The notes: generated from the letters alone by a model not told the origin. A DNA stretch of 64,000 bases from Bacillus sp. SLBN-46 (GCF_031453555.1 NZ_JAVIZM010000001.1:1681001-1745000); one strand, 5' to 3'; positions 45,299 through 54,892 are shown, counted from the first letter of the stretch. Program-made: numbers and translations.

Positions 45299-46396
45299 CT
45301 ACTTCACAATTTGCAGTTCTTTTGGGAATTTGGTCAAGATCTTTGCTCCATCAGCAGTAATAAACACATCATCCTCGATACGCACTCCGGCAACATCAGG
45401 GACATAGATTCCCGGTTCAATGGTATAAACCATTCCTTCTTCAATAATCAGCTGATTTGTCTCGGTTAAAGATGGATATTCATGAACACTAATTCCTAGG
45501 CCGTGTCCAAGACGGTGTGGAAAATACTCACTGTATCCTGCTTCAGCGATAATTCGACGGGCAGTAAGGTCAACGTCTGCTGCACTCACACCAGGTTTAC
45601 TTGCTTCAATCGCTGCCAATTGGGCTTTTAACACTGTATCATATATTTCTTTTTGCTTGTCGTTAATGTCACCATATGCAACGGTTCTTGTGATATCTGA
45701 ACAATAGCGATCTACAACTACACCCAAATCAAATAAAACTAAATCACCTTTTTGAATCTTAGTATTGCCTGGATTACCATGAGGAGAAGCAGCATTCGCA
45801 CCAGTTAGAACCATTGTTGAAAAGGACATCTCAGTCACGCCTTTTTGCTTTAAGGCAAACTCTAATGCATTAAGAATTTCTAGCTCTGTTTTCCCTTCCT
45901 TGATTTCATTTACTCCGAATTCAACCGCATAATCAGCAAGTGCACAAGCCTCTTCGATAATTTTTAATTCGGAAGCATCTTTGACCATTCGAAGGAGTCT
46001 TAATTTTTCCTCACCTGAAACAAAAGTGGAATGAGGGAATAATCGTAAGAGCTGTTCATACCGTTCTACATTCATATGCTCTTTCTCGATAGCAACCTTT
46101 GACACGCGATCCATTCTTTTATTGATAGAATTCAAAATCATTTCCCATGGATTATCAATGTCACTATAGCCGATTAATTCATGATCCCATCCAGATCGTT
46201 TAGCATCATGTACTTCCATCCCTGGACAAACTAGGAACGGCTCTTCCTCTTGGAACACAGCGAGGGCGAGTAAGCGTTCATGTGGATTGGTATAGTAGCC
46301 GCTTAAATAAAATACATTTTCGGAAGAAGTAACAAAACTGACTTCAATGTCATTCTCCTTCATCCATGCTTGCAGTTTGTTCAATCTTTGATTCAT
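45299..46396 (-). CDS. M24 family Xaa-Pro peptidase
   Basis: A 365-residue creatinase/aminopeptidase-P family metallopeptidase (pita-bread fold) that removes or splits proline-containing peptides. Metal-site landmarks are LVLFDLGVVVDRYCSDITRT (two Asp ligands), HRLGHGLGISVHEYP (His ligand), VYTIEPGIY (Glu) and GVRIEDDVFIT (Glu). The N-terminal domain (residues 1-130) is the usual non-catalytic one. I start at ATG 46396, six bases after GGGGGAG; the open frame extends to 46423. Dipeptidase versus aminopeptidase cannot be decided from sequence. Confidence 0.88.
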   Translation of the reverse strand: MNQRLNKLQAWMKENDIEVSFVTSSENVFYLSGYYTNPHERLLALAVFQEEEPFLVCPGMEVHDAKRSGWDHELIGYSDIDNPWEMILNSINKRMDRVSKVAIEKEHMNVERYEQLLRLFPHSTFVSGEEKLRLLRMVKDASELKIIEEACALADYAVEFGVNEIKEGKTELEILNALEFALKQKGVTEMSFSTMVLTGANAASPHGNPGNTKIQKGDLVLFDLGVVVDRYCSDITRTVAYGDINDKQKEIYDTVLKAQLAAIEASKPGVSAADVDLTARRIIAEAGYSEYFPHRLGHGLGISVHEYPSLTETNQLIIEEGMVYTIEPGIYVPDVAGVRIEDDVFITADGAKILTKFPKELQIVK

Positions 46397-46410
46397 CATT
46401 TCTCCCCCTA

Positions 46411-46451
46411 ATTTCAAATCCAATTTGAGAGTAACAATATTAATTTGAAAT
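46411..46451. repeat. Inverted repeats upstream of the Xaa-Pro peptidase gene
   Basis: TCAAAT-CCA-ATTTGA (46414-46428) is a perfect palindrome, and a further ATTTGAAAT copy lies at 46443-46451. Three related half-sites lie in the peptidase promoter region and may be an operator. Confidence 0.45.
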
Positions 46452-46568
46452 GTAAACTATCTGAGATTATCATGTGCTAAAACGGGTGGTTTATGGGTAT
46501 AAATGAGGAAGGAATTTCTATATTATTTATGGAAGTACTATTAAAAGAACTTTGGGAGGGTTACAAAA

Positions 46569-47253
46569 ATGAAAGTATCTTATCATGGTCATTCAGTTGT
46601 ACAAATTCAAACCAATGGAAAAACAATTATCATTGACCCGTTTATTACTGGCAACAGTTTAACAGATTTAACAATAGACGATGTGAAACCGGATGTTATT
46701 ATTCTCACACATGGTCACGGAGATCACGTAGGTGATACGGTGGAACTAGCAAAAAGAAACAATGCCCTTGTCATAGCGAATGCGGACCTATGCGCATTTT
46801 TAAGTTTTCAAGGGGTAAAGACCCATGCCATGCATATTGGAGGGGCCTATCAATTTGAATTTGGTAAGGTAAAACTGACACAAGCTTTCCATGGCTCGGG
46901 CTATGTCATTGCTGGCAGCCAGGAGATTATTTACTGCGGAATGCCCCGCCGGTATTCTTTTTATGAATGAAGGCAAAACCATTTATCATGCGGGTGATAC
47001 AGGGCTTTTTTCAGATATGAAACTAATAGGTGAACGTCATCCGATTGACTTGGCTTTCTTGCCAATAGGAGATAATTTTACTATGGGACCTGAAGACGCG
47101 GCCTATGCAGCAAAACTGTTAGCAGCCAAAACGGTTGTACCGATTCATTACAATACATTCCCACCAATTAAGCAGGATCCAAACAAGTTTTTAGAATTGC
47201 TTGAGGATAAAAACGGTAAAGTGCTTCAACCTGGAGAATACATCGAATTTTAA
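46569..47253 (+). pseudogene. ytkL: Metal-dependent hydrolase YtkL (UPF0173), interrupted by +1 frameshift
   Basis: The two halves encode a complete metallo-beta-lactamase-fold hydrolase of about 227 residues. The first contains DPFITGN and the metal motif [10 protein letters not shown] (about residues 53-62). The second contains [31 protein letters not shown] and [10 protein letters not shown]. The first frame ends at 46970 soon after ITYCGMP-type sequence (IIYCGMPRR). Removing one C from CCCC at 46944-46947 restores GMPAGILF, which joins the second frame. No other damage is visible, so error or very recent mutation is likely. Biological role of this family is unclear. Confidence 0.85.
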
Positions 47254-47341
47254 TGATCTTCTTATGGAATCACAGACTTTTTTTTCCCTCTCTTGCATAA
47301 AGATGGAACAAGCAGTCTTTTTTATAGGGAGGAAATGAAAG

Positions 47342-47578
47342 ATGAAAAAGAACCGATACTTACTTTGCCTGCTCCTTTGTGGCCTTATGCTTTATTTTGC
47401 TGTTCCTAGATTATCGATTCATGCAGAGGGTCTTCAAGGCATATTCACATTAGCTTGGTTGGCCTTTGCATTGATGGTCATTGCTGGTAACTTAACAGGG
47501 TTGCTGTATAGTCCAAAAAGGCAAATACAAAAGCCTCAAGCTGGCCGATTAAAGAAAAAGTCCAGGTCTTTTCACTGA
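47342..47578 (+). CDS. Small two-helix membrane protein
   Basis: A 78-residue protein with two hydrophobic helices (about residues 6-22 and 34-54) and a strongly basic C-terminal tail (SPKRQIQKPQAGRLKKKSRSFH). No family is recognised. AGGGAGGAAATG-like sequence gives a good ribosome site. It lies between ytkL and ytoI. It is likely a real small inner-membrane protein because spacing and codon use fit its neighbours; function unknown. Confidence 0.6.
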   Translation: MKKNRYLLCLLLCGLMLYFAVPRLSIHAEGLQGIFTLAWLAFALMVIAGNLTGLLYSPKRQIQKPQAGRLKKKSRSFH

Positions 47579-47702
47579 GATTTAGACAACAATGTGAGAA
47601 ACCGCATTGAATCAAGGCTTTTAACACTTTATAATAAAATCTAGACTAATCTGGTCGTGTTGTCACCAGATAATGGGAATTCAAATATAAAGGGTGAAGG
47701 TC

Positions 47703-49022
47703 TTGGCTACTAAGCACGAACAAATTTTACAATATATTGATGGACTCCCTGTGGGGGAGAAAATTTCAGTTCGCCAAATCGCCAAGGCGATGACCGTAAG
47801 TGAAGGTACAGCCTATCGAGCGATTAAGGAAGCTGAAAATAAAGGATACGTCAGCACTATTGAAAGAGTAGGAACGATTAGAATTGAACGGAAGAAGAAA
47901 GAAAATATTGAAAAGCTGACATTTGCGGAAGTAGTAAATATCGTTGATGGGCAGGTCGTAGGCGGAAGAACGGGCTTGCACAAAACACTGAATAAATTTG
48001 TCATTGGTGCCATGAAGCTTGAAGCTATGATGCGCTATACGGAGGCAGGAAACCTGTTAATTGTCGGTAACCGCACGCAAGCACATGAGCTAGCATTAAA
48101 AGCAGGGGCTGCTGTGCTGATTACAGGTGGATTTGATTCTGAAGAACATGTGAAAAAGCTTGCTGATAGTCTTGAGTTGCCTGTCATTTCAACTAGCTAT
48201 GACACCTTCACTGTGGCTACAATGATTAACAGAGCAATATATGACCAATTAATCAAGAAGGAAATTATTTTAGTTGAAGATATTTTGACTCCCTTATCTG
48301 AGACCTATTATTTAAAAACAATAGATAAGGTTTCTAAATGGCATGAGTTTAATCAGGAAACAAGACACAGTAGATATCCTGTAGTCGATCAAAATATGAA
48401 AATTCAAGGTATGGTGACAAGCAAGGATATTTTAGGACAGGATTTAGACACGTCGATTGATAAGATTATGACGAAGCAGCCAATGACGGTGAATGGAAAA
48501 ACGAGTGTTGCTTCGACTGCCCATACGATGGTATGGGAGGGAATAGAAGTACTTCCAGTTGCGGACGACTCCAATCGATTAGAAGGGATCATAAGCAGAC
48601 AGGATGTATTAAAGGCATTACAAATGAATCAAAGACAGCCACAAGTCGGAGAAACAATCGATGATATTGTCACAAATCAAATGGCCCTCATTCAGGGTAA
48701 GGGTAAAGGAGAAGAAGTATATTCCTGTGAAGTAACCCCTCAAATGACCAACCATCTTGGAACCATTTCATATGGTGTATTTACAACCATCGTGTCTGAA
48801 GCAGCTAACCGGGTCCTTCGAAGCTATAAAAAGGGAGACCTAGTAGTTGAGAATATGACCATCTACTTTATCAAGCCCGTTCAAATGGAGAGTACTTTAG
48901 AAGTATATCCGAGAATTCTTGAAGTGGGACGGAAATTCGGTAAGGTAGATGTCGAGGTTTTCAACGATGGAATTTTGGTCGGAAAAGCGATGATGATGTG
49001 CCAATTAATTGATCGACAATAA
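47703..49022 (+). CDS. ytoI: DRTGG/CBS/thioesterase-fold regulator YtoI
   Basis: A 439-residue multidomain protein. It has an N-terminal winged-helix-like region (ISVRQIAKAMTVSEGTAYRAIKEAENKGY), a DRTGG domain (about 70-180), a CBS pair (about 190-310, with YPVVDQNMKIQGMVTSKDIL and VLPVADDSNRLEGIISRQDVL) and a C-terminal hot-dog thioesterase-like domain (about 330-435). The combination suggests a ligand-sensing DNA-binding regulator, but the targets are unknown. TTG 47703 reproduces the MATKHEQIL start and 439-residue length I recall for B. subtilis YtoI; a GTG at 47694 is in frame. Confidence 0.88.
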   Translation: MATKHEQILQYIDGLPVGEKISVRQIAKAMTVSEGTAYRAIKEAENKGYVSTIERVGTIRIERKKKENIEKLTFAEVVNIVDGQVVGGRTGLHKTLNKFVIGAMKLEAMMRYTEAGNLLIVGNRTQAHELALKAGAAVLITGGFDSEEHVKKLADSLELPVISTSYDTFTVATMINRAIYDQLIKKEIILVEDILTPLSETYYLKTIDKVSKWHEFNQETRHSRYPVVDQNMKIQGMVTSKDILGQDLDTSIDKIMTKQPMTVNGKTSVASTAHTMVWEGIEVLPVADDSNRLEGIISRQDVLKALQMNQRQPQVGETIDDIVTNQMALIQGKGKGEEVYSCEVTPQMTNHLGTISYGVFTTIVSEAANRVLRSYKKGDLVVENMTIYFIKPVQMESTLEVYPRILEVGRKFGKVDVEVFNDGILVGKAMMMCQLIDRQ

Positions 49023-49051
49023 GAAATGCGATGGAGCTAGACAATAATAAA

Positions 49052-49082
49052 AGAGGTTGACTCTCGAGTCAACCTCTTAATT
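49052..49082. terminator. Bidirectional terminator between ytoI and ytpI
   Basis: Perfect AAGAGGTTGACT / AGTCAACCTCTT stem with a 4-nt loop, flanked by A- and T-rich runs. Confidence 0.85.
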
Positions 49083-49083
49083 A

Positions 49084-49395
49084 TTATTTCTGCGCTTCGT
49101 AAAGCTTAGCTTCCTCTACCGCGAATGGAAGGTAATGTTTATACTTTTTAAATCCTATCCAACTAAAAAATGCACCATAGATGATAAAAATAGCGGAAAC
49201 GATAAGAGTGGATGTAGATTCAGAAATAAATAGTAAATAATTTAAACCAAAGAAACAAACAAAAAGACCGAGTGCTATATTTGATTTTGCGGAAAGCCAT
49301 TTCTTTTCTACTTCACGGTTGCTTCTAAAGTATTTTGTCTTATAAAATAAATAGAAAGCGAATAATATGAAAACTAAAACAGCAAATACAAACAT
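49084..49395 (-). CDS. ytpI: YtpI family membrane protein
   Basis: A 103-residue integral membrane protein with three predicted helices (about residues 1-17, 42-60 and 64-83), and the family's WLSAKSNIALGLF and SWIGFKKYKHY segments. Length and position opposite nrnA match YtpI of B. subtilis, whose function is unknown. ATG 49395 is eight bases after GGAGG; the frame opens five codons earlier without a site. Confidence 0.85.
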   Translation of the reverse strand: MFVFAVLVFILFAFYLFYKTKYFRSNREVEKKWLSAKSNIALGLFVCFFGLNYLLFISESTSTLIVSAIFIIYGAFFSWIGFKKYKHYLPFAVEEAKLYEAQK

Positions 49396-49482
49396 GATTG
49401 GATCCTCCAAGTTTTGAAAATCATTATTATTTTACCTTTTTTTTTATAAAAAAGCCATGATTGGTTCTAAGGAGCAGTGTTT

Positions 49483-50427
49483 ATGATTGAGCAAATTTTA
49501 GCAACAATAGAACAATATGAAACCATCATTGTTCATCGACATGTCCGACCTGACCCGGATGCTTATGGTTCACAGGGTGGACTGGTAGCCATTTTACAAG
49601 AGTCGTATCCGGATAAAAAAATTTACGCAGTTGGTCAAGAAGAACCAACTCTTCATTTTATGCGCAGACTGGATGTTATTGAGGATGAGATGTACAAAGG
49701 TGCCTTGGTCATTGTTTGTGATACAGCAAATGCAGCAAGAATTTGTGATGACCGATATTCATTAGGTGAAAAGCTTATTAAAATTGATCATCATCCAAAT
49801 GAAGATCCATATGGTGATTTATTATGGGTAGACACCAGTGCCAGTTCGTGTAGCGAGATGATTTATGAGTTTTATTTAACCGGTAAAGAAAAAGGGTTGA
49901 AGATGAATGATGAAGCAGCAAGACTGCTATTCGCTGGTATTGTCGGTGATACAGGAAGATTCCTTTTTCCTAGCACTACAGAGAAAACCTTTGCTTACGC
50001 AGGTGAACTGATCCATTATCATTTCTCTCGTACAGAAGTATTTGATAAGATGTATGAATTGGATGCTCATATCATCAAGTTGAACGGGTATATCCTTCAG
50101 AACTTTGAACTTCAGGAAAACGGAGTTGCATCCGTGATGCTTACGAAGGAATTGTTAAAGGAATATGGAGCAAGACCTGCAGAGGCTTCCTTACTAGTCG
50201 GCATTTTAGGGAATGTAAAAGGCATTAAAGCATGGGTCTTTTTCATTGAGGAAGAGGATCAAATTCGGGTTCGTCTTCGTTCAAAGGGGCCGGTCATAAA
50301 TGGTGTGGCTAGAAAGTTTAAAGGTGGAGGCCATCCACTTGCATCAGGCGCTTCCATATATTCTTGGGATGAAGTAGAACATGTCTTAAAAGAACTAGAT
50401 GAGGTATGTCGGAATTATACCAAATAG
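49483..50427 (+). CDS. nrnA: Bifunctional oligoribonuclease / PAP phosphatase NrnA
   Basis: A 314-residue DHH-family phosphoesterase that degrades nanoRNA and dephosphorylates 3'-phosphoadenosine 5'-phosphate. It has the DHH domain with HRHVRPDPDAYGSQ (metal ligands, about residues 18-31), VCDTAN and DHHPNEDPYG (about 101-110). The C-terminal DHHA1 domain carries GGGHPLASGA near residue 288. ATG 49483 follows AAGGAG by eight bases; an upstream GTG at 49477 is less well placed. Confidence 0.94.
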   Translation: MIEQILATIEQYETIIVHRHVRPDPDAYGSQGGLVAILQESYPDKKIYAVGQEEPTLHFMRRLDVIEDEMYKGALVIVCDTANAARICDDRYSLGEKLIKIDHHPNEDPYGDLLWVDTSASSCSEMIYEFYLTGKEKGLKMNDEAARLLFAGIVGDTGRFLFPSTTEKTFAYAGELIHYHFSRTEVFDKMYELDAHIIKLNGYILQNFELQENGVASVMLTKELLKEYGARPAEASLLVGILGNVKGIKAWVFFIEEEDQIRVRLRSKGPVINGVARKFKGGGHPLASGASIYSWDEVEHVLKELDEVCRNYTK

Positions 50428-50436
50428 AATGAAAAA

Positions 50437-50462
50437 CGGCCCCAATGTGTGCGGGGCCGCTT
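50437..50462. terminator. Terminator between nrnA and ytrI
   Basis: CGGCCCC / GGGGCCG stem with an 8-9 nt loop, GC-rich, short T-containing tail. Confidence 0.65.
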
Positions 50463-50465
50463 CTC

Positions 50466-50966
50466 TTACTCAAATTGAATCTCAAGTTGTATAGATAGGT
50501 TTGTGTAAATCACCATTTCTTTTACTTTAAGTTTGTATCGTTTATCATTGATTTTAATCGGTTTATTTTCAATTATTTTTTTCAGGAGATCCTTACTTTT
50601 ATAGACAGTATCTAAATCCTTTGCAAGCATCATACTGATATCATCTTTGACGGAGTCTTCTGTCTCGGAAACACTGAGTAAATCTAGCTTATATTTTTCC
50701 CAGTTTGTAATCTTTATATTTATTTTTTGGACAGTCAGCTGTTCGATATTCCGTTTATTCATTTCCTTATATTCTTCCTGCCAAATTTTTTTTTCTTCGT
50801 TTAAGTCTATAATCTTTTGTTGCTGTATCCGTAATAATTCTGTGTTTTCTTCCTGCCATACCCCGTAAATATATAAAAAGATACACCAGCTTATTGCACC
50901 GCCTACTGCGGCACCTGCAAAAAAACGCTGCCAGGAGGGTCTTCGATAATAGGGTGGAATCCTCAT
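50466..50966 (-). CDS. ytrI: Sporulation membrane protein YtrI
   Basis: A 166-residue protein with one N-terminal transmembrane helix (about residues 14-36), a coiled coil (about 38-65) and a C-terminal domain. The start MRIPPYYRRPSWQRFFAG matches the YtrI family, required for efficient sporulation in B. subtilis. ATG 50966 overlaps the ytrH stop in ATGA, so translation is coupled; the frame opens earlier at 50993 inside ytrH. Confidence 0.9.
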   Translation of the reverse strand: MRIPPYYRRPSWQRFFAGAAVGGAISWCIFLYIYGVWQEENTELLRIQQQKIIDLNEEKKIWQEEYKEMNKRNIEQLTVQKINIKITNWEKYKLDLLSVSETEDSVKDDISMMLAKDLDTVYKSKDLLKKIIENKPIKINDKRYKLKVKEMVIYTNLSIQLEIQFE

Positions 50967-51301
50967 GATGAAATATGCTCCTGTGTTAACCAATTGATAA
51001 TTAGGGCACCTGTTTGCGCACCACCTAATGCGGAGAGAATTAATAAAAATTGTTTAAAAATATCTTTAGTATCTGCATTAAACAAACCTCTTTCGAAAGT
51101 ATAAACCGTATCGAATGTACCTCCTATTGCTGCTACGATTGCCCAAATTCTGAGTGCTGCAGATAATCGATAGACGGTTGTTAATGGAGGTTGACCCGTT
51201 AAAAAAGAAGCAATTCCGCCAATAAGTGCCCCCCCAAGTACAACTCCTAAAGCAATAAAGTAGCTTTCAATAAATGTAGGAAAAAACCCAATTTCTTTCA
51301 T
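50963..51301 (-). CDS. ytrH: Sporulation membrane protein YtrH
   Basis: A 112-residue integral membrane protein with two or three helices (about residues 9-33, 47-63 and 84-103). It matches the YtrH family, which localises to the outer forespore membrane in B. subtilis under sigma-E control. First gene of the ytrH-ytrI pair, divergent from dnaE. A GTTGAAGGG site precedes the ATG. A clear sigma-E promoter could not be fixed by eye. Confidence 0.9.
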   Translation of the reverse strand: MKEIGFFPTFIESYFIALGVVLGGALIGGIASFLTGQPPLTTVYRLSAALRIWAIVAAIGGTFDTVYTFERGLFNADTKDIFKQFLLILSALGGAQTGALIINWLTQEHISS

Positions 51302-51471
51302 CCCTTCAACCGCCTCTTTACATTATAAAGACCTATATTTCATTTATATGGACAAGTATGTGCATTTATGTTTTTTGATTACTTTAATGATAACAATGAG
51401 AACATATTTTCTTTTTTTAAGATTAAGTTTTATAATAATTAATAGATTAAGTTAAGGAACGGTGTAGTATT

Positions 51472-54400
51472 ATGTCTTTTATTCACCTTCACGTATATAG
51501 TGCCTATAGTTTGTTGACGAGTACAGCTTCTGTCCCAGAGTTAATTAACACTGCACATAAAAAAGGGTTTACTGCGCTAGCTTTAACCGATCGAAATGTG
51601 ATGTACGGTGCTATTGAGTTTTATAAAATATGTAAGAAGAAAAATGTAAAACCAATAATGGGATTAACTGTAGATGTGGAAAGTGAAATCACAACGAACG
51701 AATCCTATCCTCTCGTTTTACTTGCAGAAAATGAGATAGGCTTTAAAAATCTCTTGAAAATATCCAGTGCGGTTCAAACAAAATCCAATCACGGAATCCC
51801 GCAAAAATGGCTAAAACATTATGCGGAAGGGATTATTGCCTTAACACCTGGAACAGAGGGTGAAATTGAACAATCAATCATTAATGGGAACGTTGAATCG
51901 GCTAGGAATCTAACTAAAAAATTAGCTGCCATCTTTGGTAATGGGAACTTTTTTCTCTCCATCCAGAATCATGAGCTAGAGCAAGAAGCTGTAGTTAACA
52001 ACCAATTGAGACAAATAAGTAACGAGTTAAACATTCCTCTTGTTGCGACCAATCATGTACATTACTTAGAAAAAGAGGATATGTTTGCCCACGAATGCCT
52101 GTTAGCTATTAAAAACGGAGATAAGCTACAAGACGATCATCGGGATAAATTAGAAGGTGACCAATATTATTTGAAAACGGCAGCGGAAATGGTCAATACC
52201 TTTTCTGAAATACCTGAAGCTTTGGAGAATACACTGCACATTGCCAATCGGTGTAATGTAAACATTGAACTAAACAAAACCTACCTACCTTCATTTCCAA
52301 CAGAAAACAATCTGCCAGCAGATGAATATTTAGAAATGTTATGTAAGAAAGGATTAAGCGAGCGGTTCTCTTCACCTGAAAAGGGTTATTTTGAACGGCT
52401 AGCCTATGAACTTTCCGTTATTAAACGGATGAATTTTAGCAATTACTTTTTAATTGTTTGGGATTTTATGAGGTATGCCCGGGAAAATGGAATTCTAACA
52501 GGCCCGGGAAGGGGCTCAGCTGCTGGTTCACTTGTTGCTTATGTCTTGTACATTACCGATGTGGATCCAATCGAACATAAGCTTCTTTTTGAACGGTTCT
52601 TAAACCCTGAACGAATTTCCATGCCTGATATTGATATCGATTTTCCCGATCATCGTCGTGACGAAGTCATTGAATATGTTGCCGAGAAGTATGGAAAGCT
52701 GCATGTTGCTCAGATTGTTACCTTTGGAACGCTCGCTGCAAAAGCGGCGCTGCGAGATGTAGGCAGGGTTTTTGGGTTGAATTCAAAAGAATTAGAGCAG
52801 TTGTCCAGATTTATTCCATCCCGGTTAGGAATAGACTTAAAATCTGCCTATAAAGAATCTGAACCATTTAGAAGGTTTATCAATGAAAGCCCAATGAACC
52901 AAAAGCTTTTTCATGTTGCTGTGAAGCTTGAGGGGCTTCCTCGCCACACATCCACACATGCGGCAGGTGTGGTCATTAGCGAGAAACCGCTAATAGATTT
53001 GGTTCCTATTCAACAAGGCTCGTCTGATGTTTATTTAACACAATACTCAATGGAATACCTTGAGGAAATCGGCCTGCTTAAGATGGACTTTCTAGGTTTA
53101 CGAAATTTAACTTTAATTGAATCAATTTTGTCCTCTATCTATCGCAGCACCAAACGAAGAATCAATATAGGTTCCATTCCGCTACATGACCCCGAGACCT
53201 TTCAATTATTAGCAAGGGGTGAGACAACTGGGATTTTTCAACTAGAATCAGAAGGGATGAGGAAGGTATTAACTCGTCTAAAGCCATCCAGGTTTGAAGA
53301 TATTGTTGCGGTTAATGCATTATACCGTCCTGGTCCAATGGAAAATATTCCACTATTTATTGAACGTAAACATGGCGATAAAACCGTAGAATATCCCCAT
53401 CCAAATTTGAAGCCGATCCTTGAGAATACGTATGGTGTCATTGTGTACCAAGAACAAATCATGCAGATTGCCTCCATAATGGCGGGATTCTCGCTAGGGG
53501 AAGCAGATCTTTTAAGAAGAGCAGTTGGGAAAAAGCAAAAAGAGGTCCTAGACGAAGAGAGAAATCATTTTGTTCAAGGAGCACTTCAAAAGGGATATAA
53601 TCAGTCCCTTGCAAATGAGATATACGATTTGATTGTTCGATTTGCCAATTATGGATTTAACAGAAGCCATGCGGTTGCCTACAGTATGATTGCCTACCAG
53701 TTAGCCTATTTAAAAGCAAACTATCCATTGTTTTTTATGGCAGGTCTGCTTACTTCTGCTATTGGTAATGAATCAAAAATAGCCCAATACATTATGGAGA
53801 CAAAACAAAAAGAAATGACCATTCTGCCTCCCTCCATTAATTATAGCGTCTTCTCCTTCCAAGTAGAAAAAGGGGGAATTCGTTATAGTCTGGCAGCTAT
53901 TAAAGGTGTAGGAGCAGCCGCCTTAAAGGAAATCTTTCAAGCAAGAAAGAAGAAAAAATTTGATGACCTTTTCGATTTTTGTATACGAGTTTCTTCAAAA
54001 GTCATTAATCGAAAAACACTAGAATATCTTGTTCACTCAGGCTGCTTTGATGAGTTTGGTGAGGACCGTGCAGTTCTTCTCGCTAGTTTAGATGTAGCAA
54101 TCGAACATGCGCAAATTTTTAAACCTGATGATTCAAGCCAATTTGACTTGTTTGAAGATGAGTTCATGCTTAAGCCAAAATATGTTCTAGTTGATTCTAT
54201 TAATCTGGAGCATAAATTGTCCTTTGAGAAAGAGGCACTTGGCTTTTACCTTTCTGATCATCCAATCTCGCTTTATGAAAAAGAGCTTAAGCGACGAGGA
54301 GCCACGGTATTATTTCATTTAAGAAATGATGATAAAAAGGTTTCATCTGGCGTGTATATTTCAGCAATGAAGGCGATTCGGACGAAAAAAGGAGATTCGA

Positions 54401-54834
54401 TGGCCTTTTTAACTGTTAGTGATGGAAGCGGTGAAATGGAAGCCGTTATATTCCCAAATGTATATAAAAAGTACCAAGCCTTTTTAGGACAAGGGAATTT
54501 TGTATTAATTGAAGGGAAAATGGAGGAACGAGAAGGGAAGTTGCAATTTATTATTCAACAAGTGTTTGATCTAGATCAATGGTTACAAACACAGTCGGTA
54601 AAGCAGCCAATATTATATTTGAAAATTTCTGCAGAATTACAAGATGAGAACATTTTAAATAAAATAAAACTGCTTTTGACGGAATATAAAGGGGAAGCTT
54701 CCGTTATTTTACATGATGAAACGACTCGTAAAACCGTTAAATTAGGTGCAGAAAATCAGGTTCAGCCAACCCCAGAATTACAGCAAAAATTAAGAATGAT
54801 CCTTGGGGAAAAAAATGTAGTACTGAGAGATTAA
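51472..54834 (+). CDS. dnaE: DNA polymerase III alpha subunit DnaE
   Basis: A 1120-residue replicative polymerase that in Firmicutes extends primers, mainly on the lagging strand, before hand-over to PolC. It has an N-terminal PHP domain (FIHLHVYSAYSLL at residues 3-15), the polymerase active site PDIDIDFPDHRRDEV (about 385-399), the GPGRGSAAGSLVAYV motif (about 345) and FNRSHAVAYSMIAYQ. A helix-hairpin-helix and OB fold lie in the C-terminal third (EMEAVIFPNVYKKY). No exonuclease domain, as expected. Length matches B. subtilis DnaE within a few residues. Confidence 0.97.
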   Translation: MSFIHLHVYSAYSLLTSTASVPELINTAHKKGFTALALTDRNVMYGAIEFYKICKKKNVKPIMGLTVDVESEITTNESYPLVLLAENEIGFKNLLKISSAVQTKSNHGIPQKWLKHYAEGIIALTPGTEGEIEQSIINGNVESARNLTKKLAAIFGNGNFFLSIQNHELEQEAVVNNQLRQISNELNIPLVATNHVHYLEKEDMFAHECLLAIKNGDKLQDDHRDKLEGDQYYLKTAAEMVNTFSEIPEALENTLHIANRCNVNIELNKTYLPSFPTENNLPADEYLEMLCKKGLSERFSSPEKGYFERLAYELSVIKRMNFSNYFLIVWDFMRYARENGILTGPGRGSAAGSLVAYVLYITDVDPIEHKLLFERFLNPERISMPDIDIDFPDHRRDEVIEYVAEKYGKLHVAQIVTFGTLAAKAALRDVGRVFGLNSKELEQLSRFIPSRLGIDLKSAYKESEPFRRFINESPMNQKLFHVAVKLEGLPRHTSTHAAGVVISEKPLIDLVPIQQGSSDVYLTQYSMEYLEEIGLLKMDFLGLRNLTLIESILSSIYRSTKRRINIGSIPLHDPETFQLLARGETTGIFQLESEGMRKVLTRLKPSRFEDIVAVNALYRPGPMENIPLFIERKHGDKTVEYPHPNLKPILENTYGVIVYQEQIMQIASIMAGFSLGEADLLRRAVGKKQKEVLDEERNHFVQGALQKGYNQSLANEIYDLIVRFANYGFNRSHAVAYSMIAYQLAYLKANYPLFFMAGLLTSAIGNESKIAQYIMETKQKEMTILPPSINYSVFSFQVEKGGIRYSLAAIKGVGAAALKEIFQARKKKKFDDLFDFCIRVSSKVINRKTLEYLVHSGCFDEFGEDRAVLLASLDVAIEHAQIFKPDDSSQFDLFEDEFMLKPKYVLVDSINLEHKLSFEKEALGFYLSDHPISLYEKELKRRGATVLFHLRNDDKKVSSGVYISAMKAIRTKKGDSMAFLTVSDGSGEMEAVIFPNVYKKYQAFLGQGNFVLIEGKMEEREGKLQFIIQQVFDLDQWLQTQSVKQPILYLKISAELQDENILNKIKLLLTEYKGEASVILHDETTRKTVKLGAENQVQPTPELQQKLRMILGEKNVVLRD

Positions 54835-54836
54835 TC

Positions 54837-54864
54837 TTTACAACTATGGTAGATATGTTATAGT
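54837..54864 (+). promoter_or_regulatory. Promoter candidate of the malic enzyme operon
   Basis: TTTACA (54837-54842), 16-bp spacer, TATAGT (54859-54864). The GTGGTCTGACCAC palindrome lies just downstream of the predicted start. Confidence 0.55.
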
Positions 54865-54879
54865 GATAATGAGACGAGT

Positions 54880-54892
54880 GTGGTCTGACCAC
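54880..54892. promoter_or_regulatory. GntR/FadR-type operator candidate before malic enzyme
   Basis: Perfect 13-bp palindrome GTGGTCTGACCAC, containing TGGTC-n-GACCA as in FadR-subfamily operators. It sits where a bound repressor would block early transcription. The same 13-mer recurs at 56905-56917. Confidence 0.65.

Noticed and set aside
45218..45469. Open frame on the plus strand across the small-RNA region and the peptidase 3' end
   Set aside because: Antisense to a conserved peptidase, no ribosome site, and begins within the candidate RNA promoter region.
49031..49044. TGGAGCTAGACA after ytoI resembles the reverse complement of the start of the hairpin repeat
   Set aside because: Only about 9-10 bases match and the rest of the element is missing; could be chance.
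51302..51400. Sigma-E promoter for ytrHI
   Set aside because: CATATAAAT on the minus strand is suggestive, but no matching -35 at the right distance could be supported.
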